Source: Seiridium cupressi (Eukaryota > Ascomycota > Sordariomycetes > Amphisphaeriales > Sporocadaceae). From it: a stretch of 15,103 nucleotides of DNA. Below the pieces are notes generated by a model. The model was not told the DNA's origin, did not search any database, and was given only the letters and a program-made list of their open reading frames with translations. The DNA lies in assembly GCA_036674765.1 (NCBI GenBank), contig JARVKI010000210.1:1-15103 (forward strand), read 5' to 3'. The translations under genes were made by a program, and so were the position numbers. Every line of letters starts with the position of its first letter. Position 1 is the stretch's first letter. Positions 1 through 8,890 of this stretch are shown here, one piece after another.

Positions 1-1130
1 TAACCGAAGAATAAGAACTTTTAAATTTAAATATACGTTATATATCGTATATTTAACGATAAATTAATTATTTTTTTTAAAATAGCTCTTTATTAATTAA
101 ATATTATTATCTTTATAAAAATACTAAAATCTTAAATATAACACTTTTTTAAAAAGATTTTGTTTTATATTTATTATTCTCCTTTTCTTAATATTCTAAA
201 AATTAATAATTAAAATAATTAATCCTTTTTTTTATTTAAATTTAATTCTTTATTTATTTATTTTATATTAATTAAAGTTATTAATTAAGTTTTAAGTTTT
301 AATTATTAATTTAAATTAATTTAATTTAATAAGTTTAAGTTTATATTTTTATTAATTTAATTAAATCTTATTAAGTTAATAAGTTAATTTAAAACTTAAC
401 GAATTAATTAAATTTATTAATATTAATTTAATTAAAGAAAAAATTAATTTTGTAAATTAAATAAATTATTTAAAAAGAAATTAGTTAAATTATTAAAATA
501 AACGTTTATTAATAAGTTTAATAATATAAAACGTTTTAATAAATTAATTTTAACGAATTAAATAAGTAAGTTTTAAACTGTTATTTTAAATTAATTTAAA
601 CTTATTAACTTATTAAGTTAATAACTTAATTTAAACTTACGTAAGTTTAAATTAATTTACGTAAGTCAACTTTAAATTAACTAATTAGCAACCTTAATAT
701 TTTAATAAAATTAATTATTTAACTAAATTTGGATTTAATCGATTCTTTAATTTTAAAATAATATAATTTAAAACCGAAGCAACCCGTTTTATAAGTATTA
801 AAATAACTAGTATTATCAAATAACAGCAAAATAAAATCGATAAAATAGGATATTTTATCGAATAACTTTTTTTAAAAAAAATTAACGGATCCATTTAATA
901 ATTAATTAATTAAAATAAATAAATAAAAGTTAGTTACTTTTATTAAAATTAACGGTTATTATAAATAATCTTCGATTCCGTTTTTAATTCGAAGTAAAAA
1001 TCAATTAAAATAAATTTTATTATTTATATTATTTAAATTATTCGAATTTAAATTATAAATTTTGTTATTTAAGCTTAATTTATTAAAAAATAAATAAAAT
1101 TTCGAGGGGTATAATTTTATTTTTCCTTAT

Positions 1131-1262
1131 TATCACGCGACGTAATCTAGAAGTAAGGGTAAAAGATGAATTAGGGAGCTTAAGCGTCGCCCGAAGGGCG
1201 CCTAACGATTTCTCGATAGCAAAGCCATCGGGCTATTATAATATGCTATAGTAAGAGCTTAA
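1131..1262. other. GC-normal island inside the AT block
   Basis: About 44% G+C by my count over 1131-1260 (57 of 130), inside a block where 10% is typical. It contains a small perfect hairpin, CGCCC-GAA-GGGCG, at 1188-1200, and a second inverted pair, ATAGC/GCTAT, near 1216-1236. No open reading frame of useful length is present. It could be a piece that escaped RIP, a later insertion, or an LTR-like end of a retrotransposon; I cannot decide between these by eye. The island is certain as an observation; its identity is unknown. Confidence 0.55.
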
Positions 1263-2761
1263 CATTTATAATTTATTAATATTTTTTTAAAAAAGAATTT
1301 TAATTTAAACTAAATTAATTAAAATAAAATAAATCTCTTTTTCTTTATAAAATAATTAATAAAAAAAATAAACTTATTTTATTTAATTTACTTTCGTTAT
1401 AACGGCGTTTTAAAGTTTAATAGTTAAATAATTTAACTTTTAATTTTTATAAATTTAAAAAATAAATCTTTTAATCGATAACGTTATATATACTCTTTTT
1501 GTAATTTAAATAAAGATTTAACGAATATTTCGCATAATTATTTTAATTTAAATAAAATAAGTTAATTAATTTCGTTAAAAATATTTTAATACTTAAAGTT
1601 AATAATATTTTAATAAATATAAAATAATAATTCGTTTAAATTTAACGTTATTTTTAACATTTTATAAAATAAATTCTATTAAACTAATATATTTATTTAA
1701 AATTACGTTAATTTTAATTTTAATTAATTAATAATACTAAAAATAATAAAATAACGAATTATTAAGTATTTTAATAATATTAAATGTTTTAAATAATAAA
1801 CTTTCTTTTCGATTTTAAATTCTATTTAATTAATAAAATTATTATTTCGTATATATATTTAATTAATATAATTAAACGTCGAATTCGGTTAATTAAATTA
1901 AAATTAACTTTCTTTAATTAAAAATTACCGAATATTAATTAAAATTAATATTTTATTAACTTTAATTAACTTTTAATATTTAGTCTTTAGTTAGTTAATT
2001 AATTATTAAATAAATAAATAATTTTAATAAAATTTAATAAAATTTTAAAAAATAATGTTTAATTAAATTAATTTTATAAAACTTAATTTTGTTTTAAAAA
2101 TTAAATTTAAAATAATATTATTTAGTTTTAATTTATAAGAAATTAAAACGTAAAATAAAAATTAACGAAAGTTAATAAATTATTAATAAAAATTCATTTA
2201 AATTTATAAGATAATAACTTTAATTAATTATTAAATGAAGGTTTAATTAAAATTAATAATTAAATTTAAAACTTTAACTTTAATTAATTTTTAAAAGTTT
2301 AATATAATAATTATAACATTTAATTACTTTATATTAATAAGTTTTACTTTTAAAATCTACGTTATTATTATAATTAATAATTTAAACCCGTTAGTTTTTT
2401 TAAACTTTACGCGTACGTATATTTAACGTAAAAAGTAATTTAAACCCTATTATATTTTAATGTAAATATTTATAAAAAAATATTTATAAAAACTTTTTAA
2501 TTTAAAAAATACCGATTATTATAATTAAATTAATTGGTTTTCTTTATATAAATAATTAACTTTATAAAATTTAATTATTTTAAAAGTTTTTTTTAAATAA
2601 CAATTATAATAAATATTATAATATATTTAATTAATTTTCGTTAATCTTTATTTAACGAAAATTGATTATTAATTTAATTTAATTTAATTTCTAATAATAT
2701 TTAATATTTATATTATTAAAATTAAATATTTATATATATTCTTTTATTTTTATTTTTATAA

Positions 2762-2785
2762 CGATTATAACGATCGTTATAATCG
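2762..2785. repeat. Perfect 24-bp palindrome
   Basis: CGATTATAACGA (2762-2773) is followed directly by its exact reverse complement TCGTTATAATCG (2774-2785), with no spacer. Six C/G pairs are kept, all in CpG, and the neighbouring sequence (2740-2910) is also unusually rich in CpG for this block. Symmetry that survives heavy mutation suggests either that both halves mutated alike or that the palindrome is recent. Function is unknown. Confidence 0.8.
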
Positions 2786-3200
2786 CTTCGCCGGTTATTT
2801 TAATAATTATTACGTTTATATCTTTCGTTTTAATAGTTACGGTTTCGATTTTTTAATCGTTTTATTCGTAAAATTTATAATAGTCGCGGTTTTAATTTTA
2901 ACGTTTATTAAATTTTTAATTACTTTATTAATAATAACTTTTATAAAAAGTTATTATGAGAATTATCGTAATTATAATAAAATATAATTCGATTTAAATT
3001 ATTTAATATTTATTTATTCTTTTTATTTTCATTTATTTTAATTTATTAAAAATAAACTTTATAATTTAAAAAACCAACTTTAGTTAATTTTAGTTTTTTA
3101 AAAAATTAATTAAAAACTAACTTTAGTTTTTAAAATCTAAACTTTAACTACCTAACTAAAGAAAAACTAAATTTAAAACTAAAACTAAGAACTAAATTCA

Positions 3201-4896
3201 AAACCTTGATACCGAGCTTACCACTTCACTTCGACTGTGTTAAACATCCATTTTATCCCCAACCGCCTCTTAGGCCACACAACCGCTCCCCAAAGGCAAA
3301 TATGGACCTCGACGATAACGATCGATGCCGTCGACGAAAATTAGCGATATTAAGGAGCATTATTGCTCTTCCAATCCAATATAATCATTATGTTACACTG
3401 AGTTAAATTTACCACCATTGGAAAGCGAAGCTCATCGTTGTACTCAACAATATAATACCTAGGCCACAACTAGGGTTTGATCGATGGCTCTTGACCGGCC
3501 TGCCCGCAGAGCACCCTGCCATGAGACGGAATGAACAGATAACGAACACGAGGCAACCATCAAAACCAGGCCTCCGGGGATTCAATATGGTAGGAGAAAA
3601 GCCTGCCTGTTAAAGCCATTTACGTGCAGGTCAGTCAATAGTATATCCAATTATAAGTGTGTTGCATGCTGGTGAAATCGACACAGATGCACACAGACCT
3701 CAAGAGTCTGCTTGTTGAACCCCCTCTGTATGAGTTCCGAAATCTTTTCTAGACAACGCTTCTATATCCCAACAAGATGGATGAGATAACTTGTGAAGCA
3801 CGCCCAAAGAATAGTCCGCTTAATTATAAATCTTCGGATTCGCCTAAAGGGAGATTAACACGGACTCTCGATCAGTTTACAAATCACCAACTATGTTGCT
3901 TATATATATTACGGACGGTAATACACCATGTTAGCCCTGTTGCTATCCATCTAAGTCAGTTGCATACTACTCGGCTGGAGTGTCCTCATGGTGTATCGTC
4001 CTCGAGCTCGATTCGCCTGTGGACTATGAGCTATGTCCTACGAGAATGGAACCAGGAATCAGGACACAAGCTCAGTTACTGCTCTCGACCAGTCGAGTTT
4101 TCATGTCAAATTCGCGGCCGACTCAATCGTAAATCGCAACATTGCAATGAGATTGGCTGGCAGTGGCTGCATGGGCCAAACGAATGCGTGTTGTTTGAGC
4201 TGCCTGGCCCATGAACCACCCACACGGGACACTTGGCGGTTGCATATCGAAAAACAAGCTCGGAAGCACAAATCCTGCCGAGATCTCTGTAAATTAGAAC
4301 TCGGGTCCGGGTCCTATGTCATAAATCTCATCTGTTTATCACTATTTAGCCTCAGTATTCCTATACCACACCCCCTGTCAATCCACATGTAGCTAGACAC
4401 GTTCACGAAATGTCCAGTCACGGAGAAGGCCAAAATCAAGTAGGTGAAATAACGATGCAATGTTTCCCGCAAGCATATTCTGGCAGTGCCTGGTAGCGCA
4501 GGCGCGTCGAAGCATTACGCGCCCAGGCCGCAGAGAATAAGCCATGCCAGGATGTAATTTTTGTTGCTCCCACCACAGCTACAAGGCCACAGCCTCGACT
4601 GCAAAGCTTACCAGTCGAAAGAAAGGGCGAGGAGAAAGGCCAATAGGGCCCAAGCATCGCACCCTGGTGGTCTCAATTGGCACCAGCCGAGTGCGCCGCG
4701 CAATGTACTAATTATTAAAACTAGACCAGAGTAGTAAGGGCGACCTGCTAATATGGCTTGCGGCAATTGGTTGTATAGCTTTGTAACCAATGTTATCCCA
4801 CCTACGGAGCCTACTATTATCATAAGTATGGCTGTCCTAGTGTGGTGTGGTTTAGCTTACATTTTTCTTCTTCTCCTTTTCCGGATTAGCCTATCC
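3201..4896. other. No gene recognised
   Basis: Composition is normal for a fungal intergenic region. Several short open frames exist on both strands (for example 3777-4214, 4033-4392 and 4608-4823 reverse), but they overlap one another, lack recognisable motifs and give protein-like strings that match no family I know. There is a TATATATA stretch near 3902 and a weak inverted pair GCGCGT/ACGCGC at 4502-4522. I see no tRNA or rRNA. Decayed genes or repeats too old to recognise remain possible. Confidence 0.5.
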
Positions 4897-5035
4897 AGTC
4901 AGACCGGTTTATAACGATACTACTTTATAATAATATTCGCTATATGGCTATAAAACTGTAGTTTTCAATAAGGGTACCGGGTTTCAATGCTTAAAACCCT
5001 GCGTAAAAGTTGTATCGCTATAAACCGGTTTGACT
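4897..5035. mobile_element. MITE-like element, 139 bp, 27-bp terminal inverted repeats
   Basis: The left end, 4897-4923, begins AGTCAGACCGGTTTATAACG. The right end, 5009-5035, is its reverse complement with 3 mismatches out of 27, and two of those are C/T transitions. The interior is AT-rich and holds smaller hairpins (GGGTTT 4979-4984 with AAACCC 4994-4999). It has no coding capacity, so by form it is a non-autonomous DNA element of the MITE type. Target-site duplication is not clear: TA occurs on both sides (4892-4893 and 5035-5038) but at unequal distances from the arms. It lies about 260 bp upstream of the LYS1 start codon, so it may have contributed promoter or leader sequence. The superfamily cannot be assigned. 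Confidence 0.6.
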
Positions 5036-5135
5036 ATAGCTTACTACGGAAACCCCCACCGTGGTAGTAATTACGTACCTGACAAGAAAGTTTTCCCCCG
5101 CATACATGATCCCACTCTCGCCGTATCGGAGTAAG

Positions 5136-5142
5136 TGACTCA
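5136..5142. promoter_or_regulatory. Gcn4/CPC1 (CpcA)-type site TGACTCA
   Basis: A perfect TGACTCA in the context GTGACTCAG, the near-palindromic consensus of the bZIP general amino acid control factor (Gcn4 in yeast, CPC1/CpcA in filamentous fungi). It ends 153 bases before the LYS1 start codon. Lysine biosynthesis genes are known targets of this control, so the site is biologically sensible here. A 7-mer can occur by chance; position and target gene are the supporting evidence. Confidence 0.6.
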
Positions 5143-5295
5143 GTAACCCGAGCCAACCACTCACCACTCTCAATTGAACAAAACGAGCTTCCGATACCTT
5201 GCCCAAGCTCATCTCACATCTTCCAGCTACTGCTTCGTCCCCATCGAGCCCCGCCTGCTTCTTCTGACCACTGCGACGGAAGAGGCGCACCCACC

Positions 5296-6469
5296 ATGCC
5301 TACAGTCGTCCACCTGAGGGCTGAAACGAAGCCGCTGGAGCGACGCTCGCCCTGTACGTTGCCATGATCCCCAGTCAACTTGTCCTGTCGCGCATCTAAC
5401 CCTCGGAGCAGTGTCGCCCGAAACAGCCAAGGCTCTCATTCAAGCTGGCTACCTCGTCCGCGTCGAGCGATCGGCCGACCGCATCTACAACGACGAAGAG
5501 TTCGAAGCTGCCGGCGCCGAGCTGATCCCTGCCGGCTCGTGGCTCAAGGCCCCGACACAAGACATCATCCTCGGCCTGAAGGAGCTGCCCGACGACGACA
5601 TTCCCCTGCCCCACACATACATTCACTTCCAGCACATCTTCAAGCGCCAGCATGGCTGGGCCCCCTCGCTCTCGCGCTTTGCCCGGAGTGGCGGCACGCT
5701 ATACGACCTCGAGTTCTTGACCGACGAGACCGGCCGCCGTGTGGCTGCCTTTGGCTACTGGGCTGGATATGCTGGCGTCGCCATCGCTCTCCTGTCCTGG
5801 GCCCACCAAGTGCTGCACCCGGGAGCCACCCAAGGCCCGGTGCCCGTCTTCGACACTGCGCCCGCTCTAGCCCAGTACGTCAAGTCTGCCATTGAACCCG
5901 CCATTGAGGCCAATGGCGGCAAGCAGCCTCGCACCATCGTCATTGGCGCCCTCGGGCGGTGCGGCAAGGGAGCGGTGGACTTTTGTCTCGATGTCGGCCT
6001 GGCTCAGGATTCCATCCTGAAGTGGGATATGGCTGAGACGGCCCGCGGTGGCCCCTTTGCTGAGATTGCCGAGTCCGATCTATTCATCAACTGCGTCTAT
6101 CTCGGCCCGACGGCGACCCCCCCGTTCGTGACCTTTGAATCTCTTTCGGCACCAGGACGCCGCCTGCGTGTGATTTGCGATATCAGCTGCGATCCCAACA
6201 GCGAGAACAACCCGATTCCCGTCTATTCCAGCTACAGCTCCTTTGACAACCCGACAATCCCCACGTCCAAGAAGCTGGATGGACACGAGGTGAGAATCGT
6301 CGCCATTGATCATCTTCCGACTCTGGTGGCTCGTGAGTCGAGTGATGAATACTCTCGCTTGCTACTGCCGAGCTTGCTCACCTTGGACCGCCAGGAGAGC
6401 GAGGGTGTCTGGAAGAGGGCTAAACAGACCTATCTGGACCGTGTAAACGACCTGCCCAAGAGCACATAG
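5296..6469 (+). CDS. LYS1: Saccharopine dehydrogenase (NAD+, L-lysine-forming)
   Basis: Last enzyme of the fungal alpha-aminoadipate pathway: it splits saccharopine into L-lysine and 2-oxoglutarate with NAD+. The spliced model is exon 1 at 5296-5353, a 58-nt intron at 5354-5411 and exon 2 at 5412-6469, giving 371 residues against 373 for yeast Lys1. The start has a good context (CACC before ATG) and the N-terminus carries the family stretch HLRAETKPLE. Residues matching the yeast active site are visible: K12, R17, K76 (in GLKELP) and H94 (in IHFQH). The dinucleotide-binding loop GALGRCG is at 198-204, with D225 in LKWD at the expected place for the NAD ribose, and DHLP begins at 319. The C-terminus ends KST, not a canonical peroxisomal tripeptide (yeast ends SRL). 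The frame is intact and the gene appears functional. A TGACTCA site lies upstream. Confidence 0.97.
5354..5411 (+). other. LYS1 intron, 58 nt
   Basis: Donor GTACGT, branch site CTAAC (5396-5400), acceptor GCAG. Splicing joins CCC-T to TG-TCG and reads ...ERRSPLSPETAK..., which matches the conserved N-terminal region of Lys1 proteins without a gap. Reading straight through would shift the frame. Confidence 0.93.
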
Positions 6470-6476
6470 ACTAGGA

Positions 6477-6504
6477 ATGAATAGAAAGGGATGAATAGAA
6501 AGGG
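6477..6504. repeat. Two exact tandem copies of a 14-bp unit
   Basis: ATGAATAGAAAGGG occurs at 6477-6490 and again at 6491-6504, starting 7 bases after the LYS1 stop codon, so it is probably in the 3' untranslated region. Simple replication slippage explains it. Confidence 0.85.
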
Positions 6505-7926
6505 CCACTAGAATACCAAGTTCTGACCATATGTTGCAGACCTTGTTATAATAGAGGTTAAGCGAGAAGGTTGATCATTTAGTGATTCGGCACCTCCCTA
6601 AAGTCCAAAGGGACACCCACCAGGCCAAACACGGATAACGGCCGGGACGACCCGGAACGTAACAGCGCCAGCTAAATGACTAGGACCCCCTCCAGTTGTG
6701 TGACATAGTATATCGATGATCGCTTTACGTCCGGCCCAATTCGACGCTCCCTCCTGTGGGTCGTTCTGTGGATAAAAGGTCTAAGAATAAGGACGCCGGC
6801 ACCGTGCACAGCTGTAATGACAAAAAGGACTATTAGACCGTTCTTCGGAAGAGTGCACGTCGCGGTGATTAAGCCATCACCTGCGGGATTTACCTCGTTC
6901 AATGATGGCCCGAGAAGCGTGGCCGAACATTCAGGCGAAGCAGCAATAGGGAGTAGAGCGGTAATCCTCCAGTTGCTGAGCACCAATGGTCAGCCAGGCC
7001 ACTTGGGACTGCTGCCTTGAATATGACATGGCCATCTAGCTGGGAGACTCTGGGGATTTTCGAGATGGTGCCAGCTCTCAAGTCCCTCAGATGCCCGTGA
7101 GATTGGCAAGGGGATGGGGCTATTTTCTTTTCCAAAGCATATCTCACCTATCTTCTGTGGATGGGAATTTACTTTGCCACCGAGGATTATCTTCAGCCTT
7201 TGCTTCGATGTTGGTGATATCGTTAGGATCTAGAAAACCACAGATACTATATGTGCGCAAGGGCGGAGCATTTTCACTGGGCTTTCTCAGTGGCCATTGG
7301 GTGTCTCTCCAATAGCGATACACCATTGCTTACTTTCATTAGGGTGCCTCCTGCTGCAGTCTTCCCTCTTGCTTCGAGGGGACCTCTCGCTACGCCACGA
7401 CTGTGATTTGTAACACACCCACAATACTATAAACAAAGCATATATCACAAGCACATCGCCGCATTCCATTGCCGGTGGGACTTGAAGTTGTCAACCTTGA
7501 TCTTACCAAGTCTTCCATTACCAGTCAGCCAGCAGTATACCAGGATCACTACTTCAGCCAGCCTTAGACTCCATAGTTACGATAACCCCAAAATCAGACA
7601 GCAGTAACAGCACTGAAAAAGCACATATACTAAACAAGCTATCAATACAGCAAATCATAGTGACCATATGGCATGACTAAAATCAATCTTGACATAGGCG
7701 CCTTAGCAGAGGCTACAGCCTTTGTAATCAAGGTCTCCATATAACATTAGTCACTGTTGTATAGGTACGTGGAAATACAGGCTGACCAGAGAATAATGTA
7801 ACATAAAAGTAGTCTACCAGAACCAATCGAGTAATACAACAAAGTACAATATCTGAAAACACAAAACAAAGGAGGGGAGATGTCGTATGAAAACGACGGT
7901 AATTAATATTTAAGCCAGGTATGACT
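6505..7926. other. No gene recognised (between convergent LYS1 and MAPEG genes)
   Basis: Short overlapping frames occur on both strands (6672-6986 reverse, 6817-7020, 7091-7315 and others) but none shows a known motif, a convincing start or splice-linked partners. 7480-7900 is rich in A and C with many CAG/ACA words. The two flanking genes converge, so their 3' ends and terminators should lie here, but I cannot point to a specific signal. Confidence 0.5.
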
Positions 7927-8439
7927 TTAGATCACGTTGAGTTTCGTGCCCGCCCTGCGAAGTAGCCAGAGACAACTTATATTACCCACCCACCAGGCGA
8001 CACTTCTCGTCAGGCTCCATAGTTGCTGGTCGACCAAGATGTAGCTAACGCCATAAGCCAGGCGCGCAACGGTGTATACCAGTCCTGCACGGTTGACCAG
8101 TTCAGGCTCGACCCCGGCGAAGGTAGCGACAGTCATAGCGCTGGTGAACAGGATGTAATTCTCGACCGAGTTAGCTTGCGCAGATTCATTGCGGCGCATC
8201 ATATCCAGCTGTTTCTGGGTGATCTTGCCGGACTTGACGGCGGCGTCGCCATACTTGGCCAGGTCCTCTCTTGGTGAGGCATTGTGGTCGATGCCATAGA
8301 TCTGCTTCAAGTGGCGCGGGGCCAGCACGAGATAGGCGAGAACGAAATGGAAGCTGATGAAGGCTGGGGCGTGATTTGGTGTGGTCAGATGTGGTAGGGA
8401 GGGGGCACGTAGCCCCAGCGTGGTTGCGAGAGATGCCAT
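7927..8439 (-). CDS. MAPEG-family integral membrane protein
   Basis: A single-exon frame of 170 residues, a usual length for fungal MAPEG proteins (membrane-associated proteins in eicosanoid and glutathione metabolism). Family members use or bind glutathione in the endoplasmic reticulum or related membranes. Four hydrophobic segments are seen, about residues 27-41, 94-110, 117-136 and 143-161. The family signature after the first loop is present as RNESAQANSVENYILF (83-98), and RLAYGVSY (126-133) fits the conserved R..Y/H..Y helix motif. The start has a purine at -3. It diverges from the regulator at 8891 and converges with LYS1. The precise reaction cannot be read from sequence; small fungal members are mostly uncharacterised. 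The frame is undamaged. Confidence 0.88.
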   Translation of the reverse strand: MASLATTLGLRAPSLPHLTTPNHAPAFISFHFVLAYLVLAPRHLKQIYGIDHNASPREDLAKYGDAAVKSGKITQKQLDMMRRNESAQANSVENYILFTSAMTVATFAGVEPELVNRAGLVYTVARLAYGVSYILVDQQLWSLTRSVAWWVGNISCLWLLRRAGTKLNVI

Positions 8440-8890
8440 ATCTACTACTCAGACAGATGACATGAGGCTCTTTTCTTGTTCTTCTTTCCCCCCCTAGCGA
8501 TTGGAAAGGTACGAGGGTAAACGAGAAATCAAACACGAGACAAGTTGGTGAGCAGGAAGATGGAAAAACCAAAATGGTAGGTCGGTTGTTCAGGTCAGAT
8601 CGCTGAGATCGGGTCAGATGCCGTGCTTACCCGGTCCAGGTACGGGCCCAGCGTTAGTCCCATATCGGTAAGGGCGATTCTGCCTCGACGACGCATCATC
8701 GCATTCGTTTATATTTACGGTAATAAGCCAGGTCACATAATCTACGCTATAGTACATTAGGCTCACGACCAGGTGCCTTGATCTGCCTTCTCGTAATCTG
8801 AGGCCTACAGGACCCATCAACACCCTTCGCTCCGTACATATCTGTGGACCTCACCACTCACAGTCCCGCGCTCGTGTTCTTGGGGACCCC
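8440..8890. promoter_or_regulatory. Shared upstream region of the MAPEG gene (-) and the Zn2Cys6 regulator (+)
   Basis: The 451 bases between two divergent start codons should carry both promoters. A pyrimidine-rich stretch (8468-8495) lies close to the MAPEG start. I see no palindromic CGG-type triplet pair that I would call an operator. The extent is positional inference only. Confidence 0.5.

Larger units (their letters stand above)
1..3200. repeat. AT-rich block with RIP-type base bias (decayed repeat)
   Basis: Nearly pure A and T, with only a few G or C per 60 bases over long stretches (for example 5 in 1561-1620). Stop codons fill all frames and no gene is readable. I tallied every C on the + strand in 1561-1740 plus 1801-1860: 6 in CpG, 7 in CpT, 1 in CpA and none in CpC. 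Loss of CpA with excess TpA is the known product of repeat-induced point mutation in Pezizomycotina. The inferred origin is one or more old transposon copies, now too mutated to classify. The block ends sharply near 3200, where composition returns to normal. The last 100 bases or so (3100-3200) are rich in ACTAA/TTAGT words that pair with each other and contain almost no G. Confidence 0.85.

Noticed and set aside
3060..3200. ACTAA-rich strip considered as decayed telomeric repeat
   Set aside because: Spacing of the CTAA words is irregular, with no 6-base period, so a telomere origin is not supported.
3777..4392. Two overlapping + strand frames of 145 and 119 codons
   Set aside because: They overlap in different frames, show no domain or splice evidence and have unremarkable composition. 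Chance frames are the simpler reading.
5380..5895. 171-codon + strand open frame overlapping LYS1
   Set aside because: It is an alternative frame of a strongly supported gene in GC-rich coding sequence. Its arginine- and proline-rich translation has no motif.
6672..7469. Several frames on both strands between LYS1 and the MAPEG gene
   Set aside because: They overlap and contradict each other, with no recognised family, signal peptide or plausible intron-linked model.
7700..7760. Possible tRNA-like stretch with GGCGCC and paired words
   Set aside because: No B-box-like GGTTCGA sequence and no cloverleaf can be built at the right spacing.
8186..8572. 128-codon reverse frame overlapping the MAPEG gene start
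   Set aside because: It is a shadow of the MAPEG frame; the MAPEG signature lies in the 7927-8439 frame.
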